Shown here: piece after piece, positions 29,421 to 41,872 of the stretch | How positions within the stretch are numbered: position 1 is the first letter of the stretch | Layout of the letters: each line of letters begins with the position of its first letter | Program-made: the position numbers and the translations under genes | Notes under the pieces: generated by a model | Database searches by the model: none | What the model saw: the letters and a program-made list of their open reading frames with translations, nothing else | What the model was told of the DNA's origin: nothing | NCBI RefSeq assembly: GCF_036588685.1 | Contig: NW_026963296.1 | Location: 1,550,001-1,614,000 of the forward strand | Origin: Mytilus trossulus | Taxonomy: Eukaryota; Mollusca; Bivalvia; Mytilida; Mytilidae | Direction: 5' to 3' | Length of the DNA stretch: 64,000 bases

Positions 29421-30230
29421 ATTATTTGTCATGTAATAAAATAAACGCAATCTTGCGTCCTTAGTGACTAAATGTTAAATTTAGGAACATTCAAACCTAG
29501 TAAACTTTTTATAGCTGAATATGCGGTATATGGGCTTTGCTCATTGTTGAAGGCCGTAAGGTGACCTATAGTTGTTTGGGCTCTTGTGGAGAGTTGTCTC
29601 ATTGGCAATCATACCACATCTTCTTTTTTATATATACACTGCAATTAAAAAGTACGTATTGTTATTATAAACATCGGAAAATATATTAATGAAAAACATA
29701 TTCTTATTCATTTAAGATGTTTATTATATTATATCATATTAAAATTTATGTTACTTGTATGCTGGAGAAATTTGTGAAAAAAAACCGTTCAGTTACACCA
29801 ATCTCACGTTAGGGAGTCAAATGATGACAGCTGCCAAACAAACAATATTTTGCTTAAGAATCGGTTTTATTTAAATATAAAAAATAGTGAGAGGCCAAAA
29901 AATTCCAAAAAGATTTTGAGACCCTCGTTGATAATCAATTGTAAATGAAAAGCAGTATCACATTTTACCTTTATGTTTGTTTATTAATGCTTAATCAAAG
30001 ATTGATCAAATGTATTGAAACAATCCTTATTTGCCTCTTATAGTTGATGAGCTTCCCTCGAATTTATTTTGTAACCCGGATTTGTTTTCACTCAATCGAT
30101 TTATGACTTTTGAACAGAGGTATACTACTGTTGCCTTTATTAATTTCCTCTTCCTAGATTGTTTTCATTATTGAGTCAAGGAAAGTAAACACTGTATTAG
30201 TGTCGTTCGTCATAGCACTATTCTAAAAAA
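29421..30230. repeat. Dispersed repeats, families A and F, in AT-rich DNA
   Basis: 29,515-29,630 carries 'gttgaaggccgtaaggtgac' and 'gagttgtctcattggcaatc'. 30,040-30,145 carries 'aacccggatttgttttcact' and 'gaggtatactactgttgcc'. No gene. Confidence 0.5.
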
Positions 30231-30239
30231 TAAATCATC

Positions 30240-30910
30240 AGAAACTCTACAAACAAAACAGGTGTAAAAAGTAAAATCACAAAAATACTGAACTCAGAGG
30301 AAAATCAATTTGGAAAGTCCATAATCACATGGCAAAATCAAAAAACAAAACGCATCAAAAACGAATGGACAAGAACTGTCATATTCCTGACTTGGTACAG
30401 GCATTTTCAAATGTAGAAAATGGTGGATTAAACCTGGTTCTATAGCGCTAACCCTCTCACTTTAATAACAGTCTCATCAAATTCCGTTACATTTACATGA
30501 TGCGTTAAATAAACAGTCACAATCAATAAAATAGTCAAAATATGGGAACATCAGTCATCATCGTATAACAATTTAACAGGACACAACAACATATACTATC
30601 TACGAACACATGGATTGAAAGTATGAGAACGCGTGAAGGGCTTTATCACCTAAAGGAACTCCGTCAATGAGATAATACGATATAAACTGTACTGGAATGG
30701 TGATCAGATGCACAAGTGATATCGGAAAAGTTCCTTAAGTCGTTACTACAATAATAATCCCCTTCGCTTTTCATGAGTGCCACATGTGCAGCAGGATCGG
30801 AGTACCCTTCTGGAGCACTTTTGATCATTCTTTGTGTTTGATAGAGTTTTTGTTGCTTAGTCTTTAGTGATCATGTTGTGTGTACTATTATATGTCTAAT
30901 ATTTATCCTT
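30240..30910. repeat. Dispersed repeats, families C and E
   Basis: 30,270-30,490 is the longest family C copy in the window ('actgaactcagaggaaaatc', 'cctgacttggtacaggcatt'). 30,780-30,905 is family E ('ggagtacccttctggagcac'). Confidence 0.55.
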
Positions 30911-30914
30911 TCAT

Positions 30915-31205
30915 TCATTCTTAGTGCAGTGTTTATGAGTTCATCAATCTTCAGTGGATTCAATCAACAATATGACAACTGGACACATTACACAAATTCG
31001 TCACGTCCAATTTGAATTGTTTTATTACTCTTTCATTTCAAAATAATATTTAGACCAACATTTGAATATATATATGCTCTTTATTGAAAGCTTTATCGTA
31101 CTGAATGATCTTGGTGCTTATATGACTGTTCCATCATGGAATTATTGCAGTTTCAGGAGCTTAAAGCACCAAGACGACCTAGGTGGTGTTTAAAATAGAC
31201 GTACC
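30915..31205 (+). repeat. Dispersed repeat, family H ('gtgcaccaaggcggcctagg')
   Basis: The block starts 'gtgcagtgtttatgagttca' and ends 'gcaccaagacgacctaggtgg'. A closely similar copy is at 53,995-54,275, and a shorter reverse one at 51,855-51,940. The ends look like a low-quality inverted pair. Confidence 0.6.
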
Positions 31206-31504
31206 TTTATAGAGGTATATTTGCGAAAATACCAATCAACGGACTGTAAATTTCCCGAGCAACTAAATTTGCATCCAAGCTCATTTGTTCTACCAGGGTA
31301 ATCATTTGTTAAATGATTCCGCACAATAATGTGGCCCGTCTTTTTAACACGATCACTGACCGGTAAAATACAAAAGACAAACTATTACAGTAGAAATTTG
31401 TGTAAGTTGTTTTGTGTTATCTTTCCCTCATTCCCCCTCTTCCTAGCCGTAGCTGTGTACGCTTAATACTTATGTTATTATATCACATGCTGATATTGAT
31501 ACAT

Positions 31505-31760
31505 AAAATTGAGAATGGAAATGGGGAATGTGTCAAAGAGACAACAACCCGACCATAGAACAGACAACCGCAGAAGGTCACCAACAGGTCTTCAATGTAG
31601 CGAGAAATTCTCGCACCCGGAGGCGTCCTTCAGCTGGCCCCTAAACAAATATATATACATGTATACTAGTTCAGTGATAATGAACGCCATACTAAACTCC
31701 AAATTGTACACAAGAAACTAAAATTAAAAATAATACAAGACTAACAAAGGTCATAGGATA
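31505..31760 (-). repeat. Dispersed repeat, family G, reverse copy
   Basis: Begins 'gagaatggaaatggggaatg', includes 'caaccgcagaaggtcaccaa', 'cacccggaggcgtccttcag' and 'actagttcagtgataatgaa'. The 70-residue plus-strand frame is part of the repeat. Confidence 0.72.
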
Positions 31761-32480
31761 CATATAATCTTTATGATTGTTTGGTCATTTTTGATTATAT
31801 AAAATTTATGAGATCCAATTTCTTGTTTGTTGTTTATTTTAGTTAGATCAGAAAATATTTATTTTAGTACGAATGATACTGATGTCGAAAATAAAAATGA
31901 GCCATCATTGTCCCTTTACGTCTAGTAGCAGAGTGACACATCAAAACATGGTCGCTTATTATGAGAGTTTATTAGACCGACACACATAAAGGCTGAAAAT
32001 CCACATACATGACATGAGTTAAAATTTCATTTACTGCCATTTTATATTAGTCCTGTCGTAGAATTTTCTATGGTGCATATTTATGTTTTAAATTGCTATA
32101 TATAGTGTATACGTAGTTTCCGATTTTTGGTTTTTCGCCATCTGACACGGAAATACTTACAATGAATTCCCGAAGGATGATTATAACATGGTTTTACAAT
32201 AAAAACGAAACCACAATAAGTACAGTAGGCTTCTATGCAACGCCTATCTTAATATTAGACGATAATACAAATTAAATGAATTGGAAGATTTTCGAATGCA
32301 TGTGGCATTTTTTTAATTGTATTTTACAGTTTGTCGAAGTGTATAAAATTTCTTGCATATTGCATTCATAGTATAATTTCACAAAGCATATCTGAATGGT
32401 AACTGCGCAAGCAATTGTATAGGGGAGGGGTCTCATTGACTTTGTTTTCGATTTTCAAGCAAAATGACTTGACTTTTCAC
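31761..32480. other. No gene seen
   Basis: AT-rich without a supported feature. Confidence 0.4.
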
Positions 32481-32484
32481 GTGT

Positions 32485-33235
32485 AATGCTTACAAACTAG
32501 AGGCTCTGAAGAGCTTGTGTCGCTCATCTCTATTTACTGATGCTATGGAAATCATGTAAAACAAGGTTTAAATCATAATTAATAGTATTAGATATTAGAT
32601 ATTATAACGATATCTAAGATATTAACAAAAAACTGCAAAATTTCCGTAAAATTACTAACTCAGGGGCAGCAACCCAACAACGGGTTATCAGATTCGTCTG
32701 GAAATTTCAGGGCAGATATATATCTAAATCTGATGAATATTTTTGCCACCTGTCAGATTTGCTCCAAATGCTTTAGTTTCAGAGGTATACACCAAATACT
32801 GCATTTTACCCCTAAGTTCTATTTCTAACCATGTCGGCCATGATGGTTGGAAAGCAGGGTAATCAGACACATGTTTTTTTAACAAGATACCATTATAATG
32901 AGTATGGCCAATTATGGTTAAATTTGTCTTAGTAGTTTCAGAGAAGATGTTTTTTTTTTAAATTTACGAAAAATTGTTAAAAATTTAATATAAAGGGTAA
33001 TAACTCCAAAAGGGGTCGACTGACAATTTGTTCATGTCAACTTATTTGTAGATTTTACTTTGCTGAACATTATGGCTGTTTACAGTTTACCTTTATCTAT
33101 AATCATATTCAAGATAATAACCAAAAACTGCATAATTTCCTTAAAATTACCAGTCCAGTGGCAACAACCTAATAATGGGTTGTCGGATTCGTCTGAAAAT
33201 TTAAGGGCGGATAGATCTTAACCTGATGAACATGT
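32485..33235 (-). repeat. Dispersed repeat, family D, reverse copy
   Basis: Inverse of 61,275 onward: 'caacccaacaacgggttatc', 'ccatgtcggccatgatggtt', then a second unit with 'caacaacctaataatgggtt' and 'gggcggatagatcttaacctg'. The second unit is cut at about 33,233, where a sequence 'agagggaaattccgcg' begins. Confidence 0.65.
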
Positions 33236-36200
33236 TAGAGGGAAATTCCGCGATTTTTTACTAATCATCTAATTATGTTCATCTTAACATAAAAAACACA
33301 TTTACAAAGTTTTAAATTTATATTCCTTCTAATAACGGAGAAAATCAAGTATTTGTAACTTTTTTGGTTGAATTCTCGAGTGGGTCGTGACGTTTTAGCC
33401 CGATTTGTTGAATTCTGGGAAAAAATAAAATATGTTTAACTCTTATAGCTTATCGACAATATACGTAATTAAAAGCGTACAGCTGACGAATGGTCGTAGT
33501 TATTAACCACAATATAAGAATGAACGAAAATGAATATGCATATACCATTTTGTATTGATTGAATTAAACTCCTATAAAATTATCTCTAGTAAATGTTTTC
33601 GAATAAATTTCATTAATTATTGTTGAGATTTTTTACTGATATTGAACTGAAAATATTTCAGTTCTATTTACCGTTATTGTTTTGATAATCATTTCAATGC
33701 AACTAATGTGTGAGCAGAGTGTGTATATTATTTTGTAAAGGTCACTGTATATTTCTCGGCTTGAGGTCAATTCGTTTACCTTGTAGCTATTTAGCCGCAG
33801 GTGTGAGTTCAAGCGTACACAGGTATGAATGTTGTTATTTGGAAAGGATAGACAGAAAGGATTAGAAAGAGTATGCTGTATTTAATACACTAAGATTAAA
33901 TACACGATGAGAATAAAGAAACAATAATTAAATTGTGTAAATTAATTGAAAATAAAATTCAGATTCATAATTCCGAAAGTGTATGAATAAAAGGAAACAA
34001 TTTTGGATTACTTTCTTAGCGGCAATTGGCGTAAAGATTCAAATATGAAGCAAAAAATAGTAGTTTTAATCTTTAATAAAAACTAAATGCAATATTTCCC
34101 AATTTGATATACCATTGCACATCTGTTTGATATCATTGACTTTACCGGAATTTCTTAACTTGTATTCAAATCTGGCTGTGTTTAATGCTCATAAAACTAT
34201 CGCAATTTTAAAGTTTTTAATTGAAAAAAATAATAACATACAACATGCATGATTTTTTTTTTAGTTTCTTTTTAACATTTCATTCTTACATAATTAAATT
34301 CATTTGACAAAATATTATACACGAACTTTTTGTGAAAAGAATATCAATGATCTAAGCTAAGGCATTATTTATTTTTTTGAGGATTTTTGTATATTTTTTT
34401 TTAATTCTATGATAATATTTGTGCAATCACTACACAAATGTACCACTTGAGATATTGTCTATTTATTGACTAACATAGTAAAACATGTCAAGTTATATAA
34501 TCGTTAAACAGGAAGAGATAGAGTTTATGTTAAAAGTCAAACACACATCGGAAAACCATTTCCGGAATATGAAACTACCTGGCGAATGTTGAATATGATA
34601 GCCGTCATTAATCCAAATAAGTAATACAGTAGTTGTAATGAAACTTATATTTTAGTCATGCATAACTGAGACTGACGAATTTAGAATAGTTCGTCCATAC
34701 ATCGTTGTTCTTGAAACAATCATTATTAGTATACATGTAACTTTCCTGACGTATAAGCGCCATTGAGGATGAGCTCTAGAGAAAGCAGAATAGTAGCGTT
34801 TCGTTAGTTTGTTTGTTGGGAAAGGAGAGGAAATGCAACCACTTGTACAGATAAACGACAGAATTACCATACAAGCATTTATAGTCAACACAACCAGAAA
34901 TAGTTCCCATCGTTGGACGGGGAATATGAAGGCTTCCAAGAATGAACAAGTGACATGTCTAACTCTGAACAGTTAGAAATCGGACTATCGACATCGACCG
35001 CTTGTTCTTGATATTTGAAACTGCATGCATATATACGTATACGTTTATGATAGTGATGAGTTCTTGCGTCTGACAAAAACTAAATTCCGTCATGGTTATA
35101 TCTTGCCATAAGTTTATATTGGTTTGTAAGGTGCTTACTCAAAATCGTTATTTGAAGATGTAGATTCATTTCAATACAGAAATTTCGTCTATAAATTAAG
35201 TTTCACAAGTGTATACCACGGAGAAGCTCTGAAGGTACATTACTCCCATTTTGTTTGGGTGTGAACCATCGATGTTTACAGCAATATCAAAGAATAAGAT
35301 GATGATGGTAGAAAGAACTATGGGCGTCATGTGGCAAATATTACATGCATATCGGACCATGAGTTGTCAATCTGTATGAAGAGATTTCCAATACAACCAT
35401 ATTATTGAGAAGGAATGTTTACATGCTATACTCTCTTACTAGTATTACAGGGTTCTTGTGGCGTCCACCTTAGACACACATCTTTTTAACGATGTTTAAA
35501 AAAAAGACAGAACCAATTTAATGTCATATTTTCCTTGAATACCAAGAAAGAAAATAAATCCCGAAATTAATTTGAAACTTTGATACTCAATAGTTTCCCC
35601 GCAAAATATTCACATCCCTTGGGGATAATTAGTGTTCGTCCAGTGGCATATATAACAATTGTGATGACGAATTCCTTCCTTTGTTCGAGAACAATCTTAT
35701 TGAAATATAAATCTGTGATTTTACTATGTCCACAACTTCGATGAACCAAAGCAAATTATACATCGACCTGTATTTAAATCAAATTGGTTCTCTTCTTCTT
35801 CTTCTTCTTCTTCTTCTTCTTCTTCTTCTTCTTCTTCTTCTTCTTCTTCTTCTTCTTCTTCTTCTTCTTCTTCTTCTGGTATACACTAGTCTATCGACAT
35901 TCGATGATTACATACTGTTGGTATACGTGGACTAGTCTATTTACAAAACTTTTACCCAAATTTATTCAAAATATATGTTTTTTTCTTATGTTCAATGTAT
36001 ACATGTACATATTTTAAATTGCGCTATAGTTTCGTAACTTTCTACCCAGTCGTAAAAACGAATCGTCGACAAGTGCGTACATTTTTTTAAATCATTATTT
36101 CTGGTATGTTCCAATCTGTCCTTCACTATTAACAATGAGTATATTTTACATTTTCCCAAATTCACCCTTGGAAAAAATATTTAAATAGATTTTAATTTCA

Positions 36201-36990
36201 TCAAATCTTATTTTTTGGGTATTATTTATATTTTTATGAATAATATTCTTTACACCAGAAATGTTATTTATAAACAAGCGTATGAGTTTAGTAATTACAA
36301 GTAAGACCAAGTTGTTTATTATACATCTGATAAATCAAAATGGAAAGTTATAAGTTATCGGCCGTGTACACTGATCAATACCTGCAGAAGTGAAACGATG
36401 CATGAACTTACAAGCCCGACAGGAAATCGCTTGAATACCTGGACGTTTCACCTCACACCCCTCACAATACCTTTGGAAGTAATACCTTTAGCCATGCTGG
36501 TGATCAGATGAGGGAAGATCAGAATTTATTTGAAAAAACTTTATTACTTTAAAGAATTATGAACAAATTAGATTTTCGAAAACAAATTTCACGGAACACT
36601 TATTTATGATTTCAACTTTAACATTTTACCTAATTCCAATATTCACAGTTTAAAAACAACAGACCATGGTAATTTAAAAAAATAAGAATATTCTCCGTAT
36701 CAAGTTAGTTAGCCGGATAAAACAACCGTACGATTGACAAGATATCGACACGCAATTACGACTACATCAGTAAATGTAGTTTTGTTCCTTTGTGGTTTAT
36801 AAACATATCGTTGTTATAAATCGGGAAAGAAGACAAAATGGCCGAACGCACAAAATTGATACTCTTAATTTAAAATCGATGGTGATCGCTTATCTAGCGG
36901 AATAAAACTTTAATATCTATGAATTTGAGCATTTTTATACAGAATGAACATAATATCAATTTTTGATTTTTTTGCGAAGTTTCCCTTTAA
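33236..36990. mobile_element. Possible large element with degenerate inverted ends
   Basis: The left end 'gagggaaattccgcgatttt' and the inverse of the right end 'aagggaaacttcgcaaaaaa' resemble each other and go on to share 'attatgttcat' about 37 bp in and 'tattcc..cta.ataa.cg' about 90 bp in. The left end interrupts a family D repeat. No transposase was seen inside; the interior is AT-rich with only short frames and the (CTT)n tract. The family D repeat does not clearly resume at the right end, so this remains tentative. Confidence 0.3.
35791..35876 (+). repeat. (CTT)n microsatellite, about 28 units
   Basis: An uninterrupted run of TTC/CTT, 86 bp. The poly-Leu and poly-Phe frames across it are artefacts. 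Confidence 0.97.
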
Positions 36991-38245
36991 ACGCTGGGAA
37001 ATTAAACTCTTCAATATTTTACTCGTTCTCCGCGGGAACGCTACTGGTCAGAAGTGCACAAGAACCGTGACAATCTAGCAAAAATGAAATTAAATTTCCT
37101 ACAAATGTATATATCATGTTATCATTTCCCTCTTAACGACTAATCAAATTCGACATTTTGCAATAAGAATTATGTGTTAAATAAGTTTGAAATGGCGCTA
37201 TGCAAATACATTTATTGCGTACAAATCTCAATCGATTAGTCAACAGTACGTCAGTTTTCACTACATATATTCACTTCCTGTGTTCATTACTAATCGAACT
37301 CTTCCTTCAAACTGAGGCCTTTTAAGGCAACAAGACGTACTGCCCAGAACGGTAAATATGATTAATTACATTGTATATGATCATTTTCCCTCACTATGTT
37401 CAGATTTTATTTCAACTTTAAAGAAAGATAATTAAAGATCTTTTCAAGCAATGGTAAAAAAGGAAAATTAAGAAATGTACTGTTTTCAAACGTTTCTAAA
37501 AAAAGCCTTAACATATGATTTTGTAAAGCATATACATAAATGAAATAAATATTATAATGATTTTTAAAGTAAACAATCACAATGAAATGGACAACCGGAA
37601 GATTTCATTAACGACATTTTGTTAGGAAAAGAATGAATTATTTTGTTGAAGCCTATCGAATAAGGCAGAAATCAAGCCTTAAGCTTATAGTTCTGAAAAA
37701 TATCAAACCCCTGTCAAAAACTGTATAGGTACATGATTGTCAACAGACATTTTAAGTTATCAACATTTATTTTACTTCAATTCATGAGAAAAGAGCTAAT
37801 TCCTGGAGAAACGGAAACCTCTTATCATACATGTAATAACATCAAGGAAGACGGAAATTCGAAATTAAAATTTAAACTTTGAACTGTGTTATAGTTTTAC
37901 ATTATTAAAACGGAAATGTTTTCATCAACAATATATCAATTTTGAGAAAAATCTATGCATTGGTGTTTGGCGATTTGATCATGTTTAGACAAATTTAAGA
38001 ACGTTTTCGCCTATTTAATGTGGTTTCTACACGAATGTGCATCTTCTTTTAAAGATCACTTTAGTTATATTTCAGAAAATTAAACATAAACCCATAACTT
38101 TTTTCCATTTTCAGTTATAGTACAACGAGCCAAAGTTTATGCAAAATGTTAACAAAATCTGTTACATACCTCATTTTAAATACTGCATACCTTTAAATAT
38201 TAATTGAAAGTATTGTTTATAAAAACTACCGACAGAGTGTTATAT
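36991..38245. other. No gene seen
   Basis: AT-rich. Short palindromic or repeated phrases only, and no reading frame of note. Confidence 0.4.
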
Positions 38246-38392
38246 AGACAATAACTGTTTAGTGTCAGCTGTATTTGTAGGAGGCTGAGAAACAGGTGTA
38301 ATGCGAGCTTTAGCGATTGCCGAGCTATTACTCCTGTTTCGAGCCGAGTACAAATACAGCTGATATTTAAAGACACAAAACAGCTATTGTCT
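38246..38392. repeat. 147-bp imperfect palindrome
   Basis: The left arm 'agacaataactgttt...cagctgtatttgta' pairs with the right arm 'tacaaatacagctg...aaacagctattgtct'; inner parts 'ggctgagaaacagg' and 'cctgtttcgagcc' also pair. The right arm carries a 9-bp extra segment. The 67-residue minus frame lies inside and is a by-product. Confidence 0.82.
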
Positions 38393-39090
38393 TTATCCTG
38401 CAATTAGTTTTGATATTATTTTTGCTTTGAAAGACAGAAAAACTCACATTTATTGCATTTATTTTCGATTTAAAATCCTTTGAGGCCCGCGTAATAATAA
38501 AATCACACATTCAGCTGAAGACGGCATGAGACGGGTTCGCAGAAAATAATTTCGAATGGTCAACTATAATTAATACATCGTTTAAAGTAAATACATATTT
38601 ATTATAACATAACAATTAATTTCAACAGTAAAAATAAATAACAAAACATTGTCCGATTTAAAAACAAAAGTGTATGATTTGTCCTACGCTTCAAAATTTT
38701 GAACTGAACATGACATTCACTGAACATGCTGAAATTGACATTTTTGCATGGTTGTTTTTGTGTGGTACACGTTTACACATTCAATGTTTTCACTCGATGA
38801 TTGGCGCCGTAGAAAATGGAGTTAAATCCTGCTGTTCAAGTAAGTCTGTGAGCAGAAAATGGGATTAATTCGTATTGCTCTAAAGAAATGCTTGAAAACA
38901 AACAGAACGTAAATTAATTTATAGTTCACATAAGTTTAAGCAATACGTTATTGGAATGCGACTGCAATATACATTATGGAGTCTACACAAACGTAGTCCG
39001 GCGGTGGGTTGGTTCTAAAGCGATATCTGCATAGTATACAAATACAGCCTAGCGATATATGTTGGGCTTTATCTGTATAATAAGACACCC
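38393..39090. other. No gene seen
   Basis: AT-rich; the open frame 38,674-38,868 has no recognisable domain. Confidence 0.4.
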
Positions 39091-39094
39091 AATT

Positions 39095-39166
39095 GCAGGA
39101 TAAAATATTAGTTACATAGTGTGTTAGTGAGGTCACTAGCACACTATGTAACGAATTTATCTTACC
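39095..39166. repeat. Near-perfect palindrome (42-bp core)
   Basis: GTTACATAGTGTGTTAGTGA (39,111-39,130) and TCACTAGCACACTATGTAAC (39,133-39,152) are inverse complements with one mismatch and two central bases. Weaker pairing extends about 15 bp on each side ('ggataaaatatta' with 'gaatttatctta'). Confidence 0.85.
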
Positions 39167-40030
39167 GACTATTTTTATTTGTTGAATTTAGACTAAAGTT
39201 GTCTTATTTGCTATCATAACACATCTTCTTATTTCTGTATTAAAGTGTTCAAGTGTTCAATTTTAAGAACCTTCTTCAATTGGTCTGCACTTAAAAAATA
39301 GTGTAAACGATAAATATCTATTATATAACAATATTAAACGGAGCTTTCAATACTTTTAAATAATCAAACAGTGTCGTATATCTACTACTAACCGTGTATT
39401 GAAATAAGTCCCGCCTCCCTACTAACCTAATATGGAATATACACGGTCACCTCGAGGTCGCTTTTAACCAAACATATTCCTAGAAATGTATAGGAGGTAA
39501 GATAAGTATGAGTATTTGTATTGTGCATTGCCTAACAATGTATTTTCAACACACTATTAAGATAAATAAGAACTGAATGTTAAAAAATATTTACAATGCG
39601 ATAAAAAATAAACGCAATATTTCGCTATAGACAAACTAGCTTCACCGAGCGTGCATCTATCCAGGTGAAATCGGATGCAGATAAGAAACTTTTGCAGCTC
39701 ATTTTACATGAATTTTGCTGCCTTGTAAATGATTCAAATTAAGTTTTGAAAAAGTTCTTGTATTGTGCTACATATAGTGGTGGATCCAGAAATTTGCATA
39801 AAGGGGGGTGGGGGCACTGACTAGCTAAGAGGGGTCCGATCCAGGTTCTTAAAAGAGGGACACTGACTGCCATAGAGGGGCCCGATCCAGTCATGCTTCA
39901 GTGATTCACTATATAATCAACCAATTTTTACAACAATAGAGGGGGCAATAGAAGGGGGGCAGGGCATTTCGCATTGAAATGCAACGAATATAGTATCGAA
40001 ATAGATAACTGATGCGCTCGATTTTGCACT
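39167..40030. other. No gene seen
   Basis: AT-rich. Around 39,780-39,970 there is 'gggggtgggggcac' and two 'gaggggtccgatccag' phrases, a small local repeat. Confidence 0.4.
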
Positions 40031-40619
40031 TCAGTAGAACGGTTCCTCAGTTTGGTGTCACACCACCAAATCATCCAATGAGCATTAAGAACAAGTAAAA
40101 CCTACTCTGACAAAACTTGTTCAGTAGAACAGTTCCTCAGTTTGGTGTCACACCATCAAATCATCCAATGAGCATTACGAACATGTAAAACCATCTCTCA
40201 CAAAACTTGTTCAGTAGAACAGTTCCTCAGTTTGGTGTCACACCATCAAATCATCCAATGAGCATTAAGAACATGTAAAACCATCTCTGACAAAACTTGT
40301 TCAGTAGAACGGTTCCTCAGTTTGGTGTCACACCACCAAATCATCCAATGAGCATTAAGAACAAGTAAAACCTACTCTGACAAAACTTGTTCAGTAGAAC
40401 AGTTCCTCAGTCTGGTGTCACAACACCAAATCCTCCAATGAGCATTACGAACATGACAAACATACTTTGACAAAACTTGTTCAGTAGAACGGTTCCTCAG
40501 TTTGGTGTCACACCACCAAATCATCCAATGAGCATTAAGAACAAGTAAAACCTACTCTGACAAAACTTGTTCAGTAGAACAGTTCCTCAGTATGGTGTCA
40601 CACCATCAAATCCTCCAAT
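40031..40619. repeat. 90-bp tandem array (about 6.5 units)
   Basis: Units start 'tcagtagaac.gttcctcagt' at 40,031, 40,121, 40,211, 40,301, 40,391, 40,481 and 40,571 (partial). Each unit holds a dyad 'tttggtgtcacacca'. Units 1, 4 and 6 are near identical ('acggttcc', 'aacaagtaaaacctactctg'), the others differ, so the array evolved with a higher-order period of two or three units. Confidence 0.95.
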
Positions 40620-41431
40620 TGGTCTATAGTGCTTCGATTTTGACGGAAACCAATTTGTTCGTCGACTTATATGTTATTGTCATCTATCCATTGCACAAGC
40701 CTTTCATTTAAAATATTACAATAAAGTTTATAGGAAACACACGCTTATGCAATTCCTCTGTAAGACAAGGGGTCGCGCGGATCTGTCATGTTTGCTTTAG
40801 GTATAGGATTGATAATAATTTTGTCTTTTAATTGGTGTTAATTGCAATATATTAGTAAAAACTGATAGCTTTATTGACGATTAAGAAGATCTGCCACACT
40901 GCAATATTTTGGCCTTAATGTTATTTCTTAAAAATGCAACGACCCATTTTAGAAAAGTAAAACCTGGAAATTATTTTGAAGAATAAATTCATCGTTTGTG
41001 TTGTATGAAATAATTATTTATGGTGACAACACCAGTGTTTAGTTTTAAATATTTCACGGTTTTACTTCGATTGACATCAGAAGAAGTGTGATGTCTTTTG
41101 CGTCACTTTTAAATTTACGACAGGCTCCCGTTCTAGAACAAAAACTATTTGTAATATGCTTTATTCAACTCAAATGTTCGGATTTGTGTACCAAATTCTA
41201 TTGTCAAACTTTAGAAGAAGAAATTAAAAGCAATAAAAAAACTTCGGGCTTTGGAAAGTATGTTTTTTTCTGATTTTGTTCTACATGCCTATAGTTTGTA
41301 TAATATCAAGCATCGTCACAGAAAATAGGTATTTCGTTGATTTCGGTGAATGATAGAGCTGAGAATATAAATTTATTTGTGAAAATTGCAGGCACATTTT
41401 CATTGTCTTGTTTTACTTTTTAGTTGATGAT
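40620..41431. other. No gene seen
   Basis: The frame at 41,088-41,273 (61 residues, 'LEEEIKSNKKTSGFGKY' at the end) has no family I recognise and no clear splice context; I leave it uncalled. Confidence 0.35.
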
Positions 41432-41872
41432 TAAATTGAGAATGGAAATGGGGAATATGTCAAAGAGACAAGAACCCGACCAAATATGTTAAAGGATGGC
41501 TGCTTAACGTCAAGTGGCAAATACATATGCATATATAAAGGACGAAAACATGCTGATGGAATATAAATATTGACACTGCTTTGTACTGGAACGACACCAC
41601 TTAGCCGGATGTGTTACATGCTATATCACAACGGTAACTGTCCGCACTACCGGCGCAGGACGACACATATATACATGTATATACCACCTTACTCATACAC
41701 ATTATTCTGACTCCGAGACTACCAGTCTTTGCTCTTACTTCTAAATACCACGTGCTTAGTGGAGAAGCAGCAAATGTCAATCATAAAGTTTTTTGTTTGA
41801 CACGGTCAGGGTTCGAACCAAAGACCTCCTGCATTCGAGACGAATGCGCTACCACGAGACTATGGAGGTGGT
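41432..41872 (-). mobile_element. tRNA-derived SINE, minus orientation
   Basis: The head (41,872-41,798) has an A-box-like TAGTCTCGTGGTAGCGC and a perfect B box GGTTCGAACCC (41,819-41,809), but acceptor-stem pairing is poor, so it is not a functional tRNA gene. The body runs to lower coordinates, and the 3' tail (41,480-41,432) is the 'gtctctttgacatattcccc' to 'cattctcaattt' segment that also ends family G repeats. This shared tail fits a SINE mobilised by a partner LINE. It might belong to the V-SINE superfamily known from molluscs, which I cannot confirm. Confidence 0.75.

Noticed and set aside
34652-35076. Two overlapping minus frames (95 and 63 residues)
   Set aside because: They are in different phases of the same DNA, with no signal peptide context, motif or matching splice sites.
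35726-36017. Poly-Leu and poly-Phe proteins
   Set aside because: They come from the (CTT)n microsatellite.
41798-41872. A functional tRNA gene on the minus strand
   Set aside because: A and B boxes are present, but the acceptor stem does not pair and the anticodon loop lacks the usual T before the anticodon. A long body follows, so it is a SINE head.
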